Positions 16,250-24,771 of a DNA stretch of 53,505 nucleotides are shown in pieces. This DNA comes from UBA2658 sp964617335 (GTDB taxonomy: Bacteria; Bacillota; Clostridia; Oscillospirales; Oscillospiraceae), in the NCBI GenBank assembly GCA_964617335.1, contig CAZTXG010000008.1:1-53505 (forward strand), in the 5' to 3' direction. The notes below the pieces were generated by a model, which saw only the letters and a list, made by a program, of their open reading frames with translations, did not search any database and was not told the origin of the DNA. The position numbers were made by a program, and so were the translations under genes. The number at the start of each line of letters is the position of its first letter. The first letter of the stretch is position 1.

Positions 16250-17410
16250 ATGACAACAATTGAAAAGGACAAAAAATATATTGCGAACACCTATGCTCGT
16301 GCTCCTTTTTGCGCAGTCTCCGGAAAGGGAGCCTCGGTTATCGGCGAGGACGGCAAGGAATATATTGACCTTGGCAGCGGCATTGCCGTTAACACCTTCG
16401 GTTTTTGTGATGAGGAATGGATAAAGGCTGTGGAGCAGCAGCTTCATAAGCTCCAACATATTTCAAACCTGTATTACACTCAGCCTCAGGTGACATTGGC
16501 GGAAATGCTCTGCACAAAAACGGGGATGAAGAAAGTTTTTTTCTCAAACTCCGGAGCCGAGGCCAACGAATGCGCCATAAAAAGTGCAAGAAAATATTCA
16601 TATGATAAATACGGCAGCGGCAGACACACTGTTATAACACTTGAAAACAGCTTTCACGGGCGGACAATGGCAACCCTTACAGCCACAGGCCAAAGTGCCA
16701 TGCACGAAGGCTTTCAGCCTTTGCTGCCGGTCTTTAGATATGCTGTGGCAAACGACTTTGAAGGGCTTAAAAACCTTTGTGACGACACCGTTTGTGCTGT
16801 TATGTTAGAGCTTATTCAGGGGGAAGGCGGAGTTGCCCCCCTTCACAAGGAATATGTCTCTCAGGTTTCCGATTTCTGCGCCGAGAAAGACATTCTTCTT
16901 ATAGTAGACGAGGTGCAGACAGGAAACGGCAGAACGGGCAGCCTTTTTGCCTTTATGCAGTATGGAATCCAGCCAGATATTCTAAGCACAGCTAAGGGTC
17001 TTGCCGGCGGTCTGCCTTTCGGTGCCTGCCTTCTGGGTGAAAAGTTGACTGATACCCTAACAGCCGGAAGCCACGGCTCCACCTTTGGGGGAAACCCTAT
17101 TGCTGCCGCAGGTGCAGTTAACATAATATCACGCATTGACGAGACTTTGCTTGAGTCAGTCAGAGAAAAGGGGCAGTATATACAAGATGAGCTTTCCGGC
17201 TTAGAGGGAGTAAAATCCATTACGGGTCTGGGACTTATGCTTGGCATTGAAACTAGTCGTGACGCAAAGGAAATTGCCGCCGACTGCCTTGAAAAGGGGC
17301 TAATTGTCCTCACCGCAAAAAATAAAATAAGGCTTTTGCCCCCTCTTAACATAGAGCAGGAGCTTTTAGATAAGGCGCTTTACATTTTAAAAGGAGTAAT
17401 CGAAAAATGA
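16250..17410 (+). CDS. argD: Acetylornithine aminotransferase ArgD
   Basis: ArgD is a PLP aminotransferase that converts N-acetylglutamate semialdehyde to N-acetylornithine. The 386-aa protein has FFSNSGAEANE (PLP phosphate binding, near 100), IVDEVQTGNGRTG (near 217) and STAKGLAGG, with Lys249 forming the Schiff base. TAGGAGC precedes the ATG. A 66-bp gap follows argB and contains GTTTACATAAT at 16224-16234. Its stop overlaps the argF start as ATGA. Confidence 0.95.
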   Translation: MTTIEKDKKYIANTYARAPFCAVSGKGASVIGEDGKEYIDLGSGIAVNTFGFCDEEWIKAVEQQLHKLQHISNLYYTQPQVTLAEMLCTKTGMKKVFFSNSGAEANECAIKSARKYSYDKYGSGRHTVITLENSFHGRTMATLTATGQSAMHEGFQPLLPVFRYAVANDFEGLKNLCDDTVCAVMLELIQGEGGVAPLHKEYVSQVSDFCAEKDILLIVDEVQTGNGRTGSLFAFMQYGIQPDILSTAKGLAGGLPFGACLLGEKLTDTLTAGSHGSTFGGNPIAAAGAVNIISRIDETLLESVREKGQYIQDELSGLEGVKSITGLGLMLGIETSRDAKEIAADCLEKGLIVLTAKNKIRLLPPLNIEQELLDKALYILKGVIEK

Positions 17411-18309
17411 AACATCTTTTAAAGCTTTCTGACCTTTCCCCCGAGGAGATACTGGACATTTTAAATCTGGCCGACCAACTGAAATATGAAAAGAAAAACG
17501 GTGTTGAGCACCATCTTCTAAAGGGCAAAACCTTGGGCATGATATTTCAGAAAAGCTCCACCCGCACAAGAATAAGCTTTGAAGTAGGTATGTATCAGCT
17601 TGGGGGCAGCGCCCTTTTCCTCTCTCCCCGCGACCTGCAAATAGGCCGTGGCGAGCCAATTGAGGACACTGCCCGTGTGCTTTCCCGTTACCTTGACGGC
17701 ATAATGATTAGAACCTTCGGTCAGGATGAGGTGGAAGACCTTGCAAAATACGGCACCATACCTGTTATAAACGGCCTTACAGACTATGCCCACCCCTGTC
17801 AGGTGCTGGCAGATCTTATGACTATTCGTGAGCATAAACGCAGCCTGAAGGGTCTTAAGCTTTGTTTTATAGGTGACGGAAACAATATGGCAAACAGCCT
17901 TATTGCAGGCTGCATTAAAATGGGCATGGAGGTTGCAATCGGCTGCCCTCTGGCATATCAGCCGGATGCTGATATTATGGACTGGGCTGTAAAAAACGGA
18001 AGCTTTGTCTGTACCGATGACATTTTTGCAGCCGCAAAGGATGCCGATGTGGTTTACACAGATGTCTGGGCATCTATGGGTCAGGAGGACGAGGCGGAAA
18101 AGCGCATGGAGAGCTTTAGGTCCTATCAGGTAAACCAGAAGCTTATGGAGCTTGCTAAGCCTGATGCCATGGTGCTTCACTGTTTGCCTGCCCACAGAGG
18201 CGAGGAAATAAGCGCAGAAACCTTTGAAATCCATGCGGATGAAATTTTTGACGAGGCAGAAAACAGACTCCACGCTCAAAAGGCCGTTATGGTAAGGCTT
18301 ATGGGCTAA
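17407..18309 (+). CDS. argF: Ornithine carbamoyltransferase ArgF
   Basis: ArgF makes citrulline from ornithine and carbamoyl phosphate. SSTRTR (50-55) binds carbamoyl phosphate, HPCQVLADLMT (near 133) completes that site, and MVLHCLPAHRGEE (near 258) contains the HCLP ornithine loop. At 300 aa it has normal length. The start overlaps the argD stop by four bases. argG, argH and carAB are not in the window, so citrulline to arginine must be encoded elsewhere. Confidence 0.97.
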   Translation: MKHLLKLSDLSPEEILDILNLADQLKYEKKNGVEHHLLKGKTLGMIFQKSSTRTRISFEVGMYQLGGSALFLSPRDLQIGRGEPIEDTARVLSRYLDGIMIRTFGQDEVEDLAKYGTIPVINGLTDYAHPCQVLADLMTIREHKRSLKGLKLCFIGDGNNMANSLIAGCIKMGMEVAIGCPLAYQPDADIMDWAVKNGSFVCTDDIFAAAKDADVVYTDVWASMGQEDEAEKRMESFRSYQVNQKLMELAKPDAMVLHCLPAHRGEEISAETFEIHADEIFDEAENRLHAQKAVMVRLMG

Positions 18310-18334
18310 GCTAAAAACTTAAGATTAATATATA

Positions 18335-18389
18335 AAAAACCTAAAAACCACAGGGCGAAAGACTTCTGCCCTGTAGTTTTTAGGTTTTT
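18335..18389 (+). terminator. Long intrinsic terminator after argF
   Basis: Two 22-base arms (18335-18356 and 18368-18389) pair with a single mismatch around an 11-base loop. The A-rich 5' arm and T-rich 3' arm let the hairpin work on both strands; here it closes the arg operon. Confidence 0.9.
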
Positions 18390-18470
18390 ATCTTATCTAT
18401 ACGGTCAAAAGCTCCCGTCTTTGCATAAGGTGTAGAGAATAAACCCACAACTTGAAGGGACTGGTCTATT

Positions 18471-19535
18471 ATGGATGAAAATGAAATTGCGCGGTATTTC
18501 CTCGGCGCCAATACGGCACAGGGCTTTTACTCTCTGTATGACAGCTTTGTTTCCCTTGATGAGGGTGACTTTCTATGGATTATAAAAGGCGGCTCCGGCT
18601 GCGGCAAGTCAAGCTTTATGAAAAAGATAGGAGAGGCGGCAGAAAAGGCAGGTTTAAGGGTTGAATATGCCTTTTGCTCCGGCGACCCCCAGTCTTTAGA
18701 CGGTGTTTATATCCCAAAGCTCAAAATCGCCTACATGGACGGAACCGCCCCTCATATTGCGGATGTCCGTATGGCAGCCTCGGATTCGTCATATTTGAAT
18801 CTCGGTGCCTATTACGACAGAAAAGCCATGGTCAAACATAAAGATGAGCTTTTGGAGCTTAAAAAAGAAACATCTTGCTTATACTCAAAAGCCTATGCCC
18901 TTCTCGGAGCGGCAGGCTCCATACGACAGGGCTGGCAAAAAGACTTGGCAGGCAGTGAGGCTTTAGATGCAGCCATCAATCGTGCCAAAGGCATTGGCAT
19001 ACGGGAGTTTGGCAAAAGAACTAGGGAAAGTGGTTGTGAAAAAAAGAGGTTCTTAAGTGTCATTTCAAGCATGGGTCTTGTTTCTTTTCCCGAAACCACA
19101 AAAGAGCTGTGCAACAGGGCATATTCCTTTGATAACAAGTTTTTGCTTGGTGAGGCCGCTCTTGACTATCTTGCAAAAATGGCTATGGGCACCGGATATG
19201 ATATATTCACCTGCCCAAATCCCCTTTGCCCTGAAAGCTATGAGGCAGTTTTTGTTCCCGCTCTTTCCCTTGGCTTTTTTTGCTCGGACAGCGCCCTTGA
19301 CCTCGCTCAAAACACAAGGCGGGTAAGGCTTGACAGTCTTGTGTCCAGTGAAAAACGCGGCGAGCAAAGAAAATGCAAAAAAATATGTTCGGCTCTTATT
19401 GATGAGGCGATAAGCGCCTTACAGGAAACAAAGCTCAACCACGACAAAATCGAAGCCCTTTATAATCCTCATGTTAATTTTGACGAAATCTATAAGCTTT
19501 CAAAACAGCATATTGCAGAGCTGTCCCTAAAATAA
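18471..19535 (+). CDS. P-loop ATPase of unknown function (PRK06851-like)
   Basis: A 354-aa soluble protein with a clear Walker A loop at residues 40-48 (GGSGCGKSS) after a short N-terminal stretch, and no membrane segment. It reminds me of the Firmicutes PRK06851 group of uncharacterised ATP-binding proteins; I assign it from memory and cannot confirm it. Later features are Cys-containing stretches (CEKKRFL, FTCPNPLCPES) and a charged C-terminus. GAAGGGA at 18454-18460 precedes the ATG. It stands alone between two terminators, so context says little about its role. Confidence 0.75.
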   Translation: MDENEIARYFLGANTAQGFYSLYDSFVSLDEGDFLWIIKGGSGCGKSSFMKKIGEAAEKAGLRVEYAFCSGDPQSLDGVYIPKLKIAYMDGTAPHIADVRMAASDSSYLNLGAYYDRKAMVKHKDELLELKKETSCLYSKAYALLGAAGSIRQGWQKDLAGSEALDAAINRAKGIGIREFGKRTRESGCEKKRFLSVISSMGLVSFPETTKELCNRAYSFDNKFLLGEAALDYLAKMAMGTGYDIFTCPNPLCPESYEAVFVPALSLGFFCSDSALDLAQNTRRVRLDSLVSSEKRGEQRKCKKICSALIDEAISALQETKLNHDKIEALYNPHVNFDEIYKLSKQHIAELSLK

Positions 19536-19577
19536 GGTGTCCTGTGTCATGACTTTTCTTTATGGGCAAATACGTAA

Positions 19578-19617
19578 AAAACTGAGTCGGATGCTAAAAA
19601 CGCACCGGCTCAGTTTT
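19578..19617. terminator. Bidirectional terminator between convergent genes
   Basis: AAAACTGAGTCGG (19578-19590) pairs with CCGGCTCAGTTTT (19605-19617) with one mismatch or wobble. The A/T ends allow termination in both directions between the P-loop gene and the minus-strand locus ending at 19618. Confidence 0.8.
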
Positions 19618-20874
19618 CTATGAAAAATCACTATTGGATGAAGTCTCTTCCATTACCTGTTTTACAATGCTTTCAATATCTAAAGCCAGCTTTTTTTCTT
19701 CCTCGGAAAGTCCGGCGTCATAATCTAAAGTGTTCTGTTCCGGTAAAGCTCCCGACTCGTTTTTCTTTCCGGATTGTCTTATTCGCTGCTTTTTACCTGA
19801 GCCTGATGCTTTCTCTCCCTTTAAAGCTTTGCGCTCTTTCCTTGTGTCACGCCTTGCGTATCTGTCGTCCCAGGCATCCCAGGTTTTATATGCCAGAAGT
19901 TTAATTTTGCTAATTATAAATTTAATAAACTTTATCAGTAGTATCACAAGGCAAATAAGGGGGAAAACAAGGACAAGGGCAATTATTACATATAGTCCTC
20001 CCAAATATGCTTCACTAAGGCGGGCGGCATTTTCCCAATAGGGATAGATTATGCCGTCTGTTTCAATGGAGCGCTCCCCAAAGTTTTTTATTATACCGAA
20101 GATTTGCAAAAAACCATATCTTGCGCTGTTTTCAACAAGCGCAGCCTTTTCACCGGCTATCCCCTCTTTAACCACGGTCTTGGCATAGCTTGAAATGGGG
20201 TCTAACATAACAAGCTCATAGGCGCTTATCCCCAGTTCTTCCTCCCCATCCGTCATGGCTGAATAGGACATGAAAATAACAGGGTCGCCGGAATAAGCCT
20301 TGCTTGATAGGCTATCCGTCTCACGTTTTACAACTCCAGCGACATAGTAATCCTTGCCGTCAATTTTAACACTCATTCCCTCAAGCTCTGCACTTCCAAA
20401 AAGCTTCCACGACAGCTCATAATCCAAAACAACCCTGTCTTGCATGAGGCTGTCCTCGGATATAAAGCTTCCGGATAAAAGGTAGTAGGGATGAAAAAGG
20501 TAAAAGTCTCCCCCTAGTGCAATGGCAGTTGCAGAGGAAGAACCTCGCTCACCCTCTACCTGAACCGTCATTTGGCTGCTGTAGGCATCAATCCAGTTTT
20601 TCCCCTGTTCCCTTGGCTCAACACCGGCTTCCACAAGCTTTTTGTCGATTGTGTCCCTGAAAGCCATAATTTCTGCCCGTGTTTTCGTGGCATCGGGAGG
20701 GTAAAAAACAGATACCTGTGCAAAGCGCTCCTTACTCTCCCCTTTCCAAAAACCTGCCGCCTGCTGGGAAAGAAGGCTTCGGCTTATAAATATAGAGCTT
20801 ATTATAAGAGCTGCGGCAATTATTAAAAGCAGGGCATTTACCGCACAGACTATTATTGTTTTTTTGTTTTTCAC
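19618..20874 (-). CDS. MacB-core-like membrane protein with only two membrane segments
   Basis: A 418-aa protein resembling the first half of a MacB/FtsX-type ABC permease. Residues about 7-30 form an N-terminal membrane segment. About 30-290 form a large extracytoplasmic domain with MacB-core-like features (RVVLDYELSWKLFGSAELEG, then MSVKIDGKDYYVAGVVKRE). About 292-322 form a second membrane segment. A very basic tail follows (RRDTRKERKALKGEKASGSG) with an acidic end. Standard MacB permeases have four membrane segments; the last part of that fold is missing, and no frameshifted remainder follows. Start is GTG at 20874. It is the last gene of the minus-strand locus, 42 bp after the HlyD-like gene, its likely partner. 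Confidence 0.7.
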   Translation of the reverse strand: MKNKKTIIVCAVNALLLIIAAALIISSIFISRSLLSQQAAGFWKGESKERFAQVSVFYPPDATKTRAEIMAFRDTIDKKLVEAGVEPREQGKNWIDAYSSQMTVQVEGERGSSSATAIALGGDFYLFHPYYLLSGSFISEDSLMQDRVVLDYELSWKLFGSAELEGMSVKIDGKDYYVAGVVKRETDSLSSKAYSGDPVIFMSYSAMTDGEEELGISAYELVMLDPISSYAKTVVKEGIAGEKAALVENSARYGFLQIFGIIKNFGERSIETDGIIYPYWENAARLSEAYLGGLYVIIALVLVFPLICLVILLIKFIKFIISKIKLLAYKTWDAWDDRYARRDTRKERKALKGEKASGSGKKQRIRQSGKKNESGALPEQNTLDYDAGLSEEEKKLALDIESIVKQVMEETSSNSDFS

Positions 20875-20916
20875 GCTTTTGCCCTGCCTTTCTTTATTAT
20901 CTGTTAGTCCCCCTTA

Positions 20917-22803
20917 TCAATCGGGTAGGCGCACCTGCATCCCCGACTCTATGGGCTTTGTGGAAGTGGTAATAACAAAATCATTGTATGAAAGTCCGCC
21001 GGAAACAGCGCTGTTAACATCGTCTTTAGCAAGCACCTTAATGTCCACACGCTGGGCTATATATCGGTTGCTGAAGGCGCTGTTTTTAGTCATAACCACA
21101 AGGACAAAATCTCCGTTATTATCTGTGCGTATGGCGCTGTTGGGGACTATGCTTTCATAGTTTGCCCCTCGCTCACCTATGCTTATGCCAAGCTGACTTC
21201 CGCTTTCAACGTCACCTTCAAGCTTGAAATAAAGTATCTTTCCGGTGCTGGGGTTCTGGGGGTCACCTTTTATGCCTACTAAAGTAGCTGTTATGTTGCT
21301 GCCCCAATAGTTATTCGTAACCTCGGCGACATCCCCCACCTTAACGTTTTTGCTTTGTTCTATTGTAACGGGAATGTTAATGCCATAGCCCCTGTCCGGA
21401 ACCTCAATAGTCATAAGGGTTTGGCCTGCCTCTGCCATGTTACCTGCCGTAATATTAATGCTTGTTATAATCCCATTAACCTTGCTGTCAATTAAAGCCC
21501 CTGTGCCGCCGGCCCGAAGCTCGTTAAGCTCCTCTTTTTTCTTTTCAATCTGCTTTTTTTGATCGGCCAAATCCAAGGCCTCGATTGCACCGGTTTTCCC
21601 GTCTGCCTTTCTTTTTTCCTCTAGGGCAAACATTGCGTTCTCCAATGCGGTCTGGCTGGAATCCACCTGTTGGTCAGCAGCCTCATACTTCGTTTTTTTC
21701 TCCTCAATTAGAGCCAGCGTGTCCTCTGCCTTGGTTTTTGCAGACTCTATGCTGCTTAAAAGGTTTTTAGCGTCCTGAAGCTGCTTTTGAACAGTAGAGT
21801 AGTTCCAATCACCGGTGGAGTTTGCAGCCTGAAGATCTGCCAGTTCTCTTTCAAGACTTGTAATTTTAGTTTTCTCAGTATTAATGGCATTATAGGCCTC
21901 GACCATAAGCTTGGCCTGACTTATTTGGATCTTATTACTACCATAGGGAACTGAAATATCCCCACCTAAATCGCTTCCGTCTGCCGGAAGGCGGGTTTCC
22001 AAATACTTTGCCAGAGCCGTCGTATAAGTTTCAAGCTCCCCATTGGGGGGATTTCCCGTAGAATTCTTATCAAACCGCCACCATAATTTTGCTTCATCTT
22101 TCAATGTTTTATAAGAAGCTTCATAGGCCTTTTCAACCGCCGTCAGGGTTTTTCTTGCCGCGGTCAATTCGTTTTGCTTTTGGGTAATCAAGGGACCGTT
22201 TCCGCTGTCCTGAGGCGGGCTCATGCCGGCAAGCTGCTCTGCCAGATTATCCACCTTTGTCTTTTGGAGGTTATACTCCTGCTTTGCCTTATTTGCGGCG
22301 GTCTTTGCGTCGGCCAGCTCCTGCTGAGAAAAGCTGTTGGCATCTCTGTCTGTCTTGGCCTTATCCAGGGCCTTTTGTGCCAGCTCAATCTCCCGTTTTT
22401 CCACGGTGTAATCTCCGCTGTCCCCTGCGTTAATAAGGGCCTTCTGGTAGGCCAAAACCAGAGCGTCCAAGGCACCTTCCACCTCTTTAATCTGGTTGCT
22501 TTCACCCTCGGCATACAGCAGCAGGGTATCCCCCACTTCCACCTTGTCGCCAACCTTTATGGGAACAGACAAAACCTCTCTGGTCTGCTCACCTTTAACC
22601 TCATAGCTTTCGTTGGCAGAAACTGTGCCGCTGCCCCGAATTTTTGCCGCTATTGTACCGGAATGCACATATTCAACGGCTGCCTCCGGAAGTGAGTGGT
22701 TCATAATTGTATTGGAAAAAAAGGTCAGCACAAGCATGACCGAAAGAAAGATAATGGCGGCATTTTTAACCCAGCCTCTTTTTTTCACCTTTTGTTCTGT
22801 CAT
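20917..22803 (-). CDS. HlyD/MacA-like membrane-fusion adaptor with long coiled coil
   Basis: A 628-aa adaptor. One N-terminal membrane anchor (about 13-32) is followed by a barrel strand and the first half of a lipoyl-like domain (VPIKVGDKVEVGDTLLLY). A long, Lys/Glu/Ala-rich coiled-coil hairpin spans about 110-435. The second lipoyl half follows (ALIDSKVNGIITSINITAGNM), then beta-barrel and C-terminal domains (about 470-628). In MacA- or HlyD-like proteins this part links a permease to outer components; in Gram-positives it works with MacB-type transporters. An AAAGGA site precedes the ATG. It follows the sugar-type permeases by 75 bp. Confidence 0.85.
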   Translation of the reverse strand: MTEQKVKKRGWVKNAAIIFLSVMLVLTFFSNTIMNHSLPEAAVEYVHSGTIAAKIRGSGTVSANESYEVKGEQTREVLSVPIKVGDKVEVGDTLLLYAEGESNQIKEVEGALDALVLAYQKALINAGDSGDYTVEKREIELAQKALDKAKTDRDANSFSQQELADAKTAANKAKQEYNLQKTKVDNLAEQLAGMSPPQDSGNGPLITQKQNELTAARKTLTAVEKAYEASYKTLKDEAKLWWRFDKNSTGNPPNGELETYTTALAKYLETRLPADGSDLGGDISVPYGSNKIQISQAKLMVEAYNAINTEKTKITSLERELADLQAANSTGDWNYSTVQKQLQDAKNLLSSIESAKTKAEDTLALIEEKKTKYEAADQQVDSSQTALENAMFALEEKRKADGKTGAIEALDLADQKKQIEKKKEELNELRAGGTGALIDSKVNGIITSINITAGNMAEAGQTLMTIEVPDRGYGINIPVTIEQSKNVKVGDVAEVTNNYWGSNITATLVGIKGDPQNPSTGKILYFKLEGDVESGSQLGISIGERGANYESIVPNSAIRTDNNGDFVLVVMTKNSAFSNRYIAQRVDIKVLAKDDVNSAVSGGLSYNDFVITTSTKPIESGMQVRLPD

Positions 22804-22878
22804 AGCCTGTCCGTCCTTTCAGATTGGTTTACATAAAATATATTATGACTACTAAACTTAGAATTATAATAAGATATA

Positions 22879-23763
22879 TCAGCCCTTAACAGAGCCGGAA
22901 TGAGTGATGCCTTCCACCAAGGCTTCTTCCCCATGGAGAAACAGGAGCAGTGAGGGAATCATATATATTGTTGCCACAGCAAAGGCAAGACCTACCTCGC
23001 TGGTATTTATTGTTGACAAAAAGACCGAAAGGGGCTGCTTGTCCATATTCGGCAGAAGAATTAACGGCTGCTCAACCATATTCCAATAGTCTATAAAAAC
23101 GAGTATGGCAATGGAATATAGAGCGCTGCGGCATTGAGGCAGGCAGACTCTTGTGAAAATATGCCACTCCCCCGCTCCGTCAAGCTTTGCCGCTTCGATT
23201 AATGAAACCGGAATCCGCCGCATAAATTTCGTAAGCAAAAACACTGAAAAAGGCGCAAAAGCACCGGGGAAAATAATTGCCCATCGGGTATTTAGTATGC
23301 CCAGCCAGTCAGAAACCAAATAGTTTGGCACAAGGGTGACCTGATAGGGCATAAGCATAAGTATGACATAAAAGAAAAAGAGAAAAGACTTAAGCTTGCC
23401 TCGGTATCTTGTAAAGCTGTATGCCGTTAAAGCTGCCACCCCAACCTGCAAAATTACAATGGGCACAACCAGTATCACAGAGTTCCAAAACTTTAAAAGA
23501 TATTCCGGACTTTTTATAAGAGTTGTGGCATATTGGCTGAAACTTACCTTGTCCGGTATAAATTTAAGGTTAACCGTTTCGGAAATATATGTTTTCTTTG
23601 AGCTGTCGGTGTTTTCAAAAATTGCTCCGTAGTTTGCGGAAATTTCTGACTGGGACATAAAGGAATTGCTGATAGTTAAAACCGTGGGCAGAAGAAAAAC
23701 CAAGGCAAAAAAAGCTGATAAAAGGGTTAGGACAGTCCGCCCGAAATAGCGTTTTTTCCTCAT
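22879..23763 (-). CDS. Sugar-type ABC transporter permease, MalG family
   Basis: A 294-aa inner-membrane permease with about six membrane segments, resembling the CUT1 carbohydrate MalG/MsmG family. The cytoplasmic EAA loop that docks the ATPase is EAAKLDGAGEWHIFTRVCLP (near residue 190). An extracytoplasmic insert (YGAIFENTDSSKKTYISETV) follows the first segment. The start overlaps the stop of the partner permease as ATGA. No ATP-binding subunit lies nearby, so it would have to borrow a shared MsmX/UgpC-type ATPase encoded elsewhere. Substrate unknown. Confidence 0.9.
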   Translation of the reverse strand: MRKKRYFGRTVLTLLSAFFALVFLLPTVLTISNSFMSQSEISANYGAIFENTDSSKKTYISETVNLKFIPDKVSFSQYATTLIKSPEYLLKFWNSVILVVPIVILQVGVAALTAYSFTRYRGKLKSFLFFFYVILMLMPYQVTLVPNYLVSDWLGILNTRWAIIFPGAFAPFSVFLLTKFMRRIPVSLIEAAKLDGAGEWHIFTRVCLPQCRSALYSIAILVFIDYWNMVEQPLILLPNMDKQPLSVFLSTINTSEVGLAFAVATIYMIPSLLLFLHGEEALVEGITHSGSVKG

Positions 23764-24698
23764 CCCTCCACATCCTTTCCAAGCTTGTCCTCAAATATGA
23801 ACAGTATGGCTATTATAAGCACCATCACAAGGGCCATAAGCACAGCCGCCGCCGAAAGCTTCTGGTAGTCCAGAGAGGCAAAGGTGTTGTTCATAAAATG
23901 CTGAAGCATATAAAGGCTTCCCACAGGGTATTCCCCCGTTAGCAGGAACACCTCCCGAAAGACTTTAAATGAGTTTATAAGGGAGAGGATGGTAACGAAA
24001 AGTATGGTGGGCGAAAGATATCGCAGGGTAATATTTTTGAATTTAAAGATGGGGCTTGCCCCTTCTATATCCGCAACCTCCATAAGCTCTTTGGGGATAT
24101 TATTAAGGGCTGCCATAAATAAAATCATGTTATATCCAAGATTTTTCCACAAAAAAAGCGCAGTTACGACAAGGGGTGAATAGTCTGATTTAAGCCAGTC
24201 AATTTTATCGATTCCAAAGCCCCCTAAAAAATTATTAAGGGTTCCGTTATAGCTGAAAACCACCTGCCATATAAGCACAACAGAGGCCACGGGAACCATC
24301 ATGGGGCTTAAGAAAAAGGTACGAAACTGACTTTTTAAAGGTATGCGGGCCTCTAGCATCTGGGCCAAAAAAAAAGATAAAACCACAGCAAGAGGCACAG
24401 CAATGGCAGAAAATGTTGCGGTGTTTTTTGCCGCTGTTTTAAAGGCCGAGTTTTTCACAAGGGAAATAAAGTTATGGAGAAAAACAAAGTTTTGCTGTAT
24501 GGGGTTATCTATAAGGGAATAATACACCACAACAAAAAAAGGAACTATAAAAAACACTCCGACACCGATTATGCTTGGGGAAACGAAGGCCAAGTCACGG
24601 AGCCTGTCTTTATTGCGCTCACTTAGCTTGCTCCACAAAACCTTTAAGCGGGGCTTGGGAAAAGATAAGCTCCTTTCGGATTTTTGTCTGCTTTTCAT
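23760..24698 (-). CDS. Sugar-type ABC transporter permease, MalF family
   Basis: A 312-aa partner permease of the CUT1 (LplB/MsmF-like) type. A basic cytoplasmic N-terminus of about 35 residues precedes the first membrane segment (SIIGVGVFFIVPFFVVVYYS); about six segments follow in total. The EAA-type loop reads EVADIEGASPIFKFKNITLR (near residue 207). It begins 73 bp after the solute-binding gene, with a strong hairpin in that gap, and overlaps the MalG-like gene by four bases. Confidence 0.9.
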   Translation of the reverse strand: MKSRQKSERSLSFPKPRLKVLWSKLSERNKDRLRDLAFVSPSIIGVGVFFIVPFFVVVYYSLIDNPIQQNFVFLHNFISLVKNSAFKTAAKNTATFSAIAVPLAVVLSFFLAQMLEARIPLKSQFRTFFLSPMMVPVASVVLIWQVVFSYNGTLNNFLGGFGIDKIDWLKSDYSPLVVTALFLWKNLGYNMILFMAALNNIPKELMEVADIEGASPIFKFKNITLRYLSPTILFVTILSLINSFKVFREVFLLTGEYPVGSLYMLQHFMNNTFASLDYQKLSAAAVLMALVMVLIIAILFIFEDKLGKDVEG

Positions 24699-24720
24699 AG
24701 CTGCTCCTGTTTTTCTCAGC

Positions 24721-24748
24721 CTACGGGCGCATAATAATGCGCCCGTAG
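24721..24748 (-). promoter_or_regulatory. Intercistronic hairpin between binding protein and permease genes
   Basis: CTACGGGCGCAT (24721-24732) and ATGCGCCCGTAG (24737-24748) form a perfect 12-bp stem with a four-base loop. No U-run follows on the minus strand. Such hairpins after binding-protein genes commonly protect the upstream mRNA so that the binding protein outnumbers the permease; that role is inferred here. Confidence 0.65.
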
Positions 24749-24771
24749 ATGTTTATAGTTACTAATGCTTT

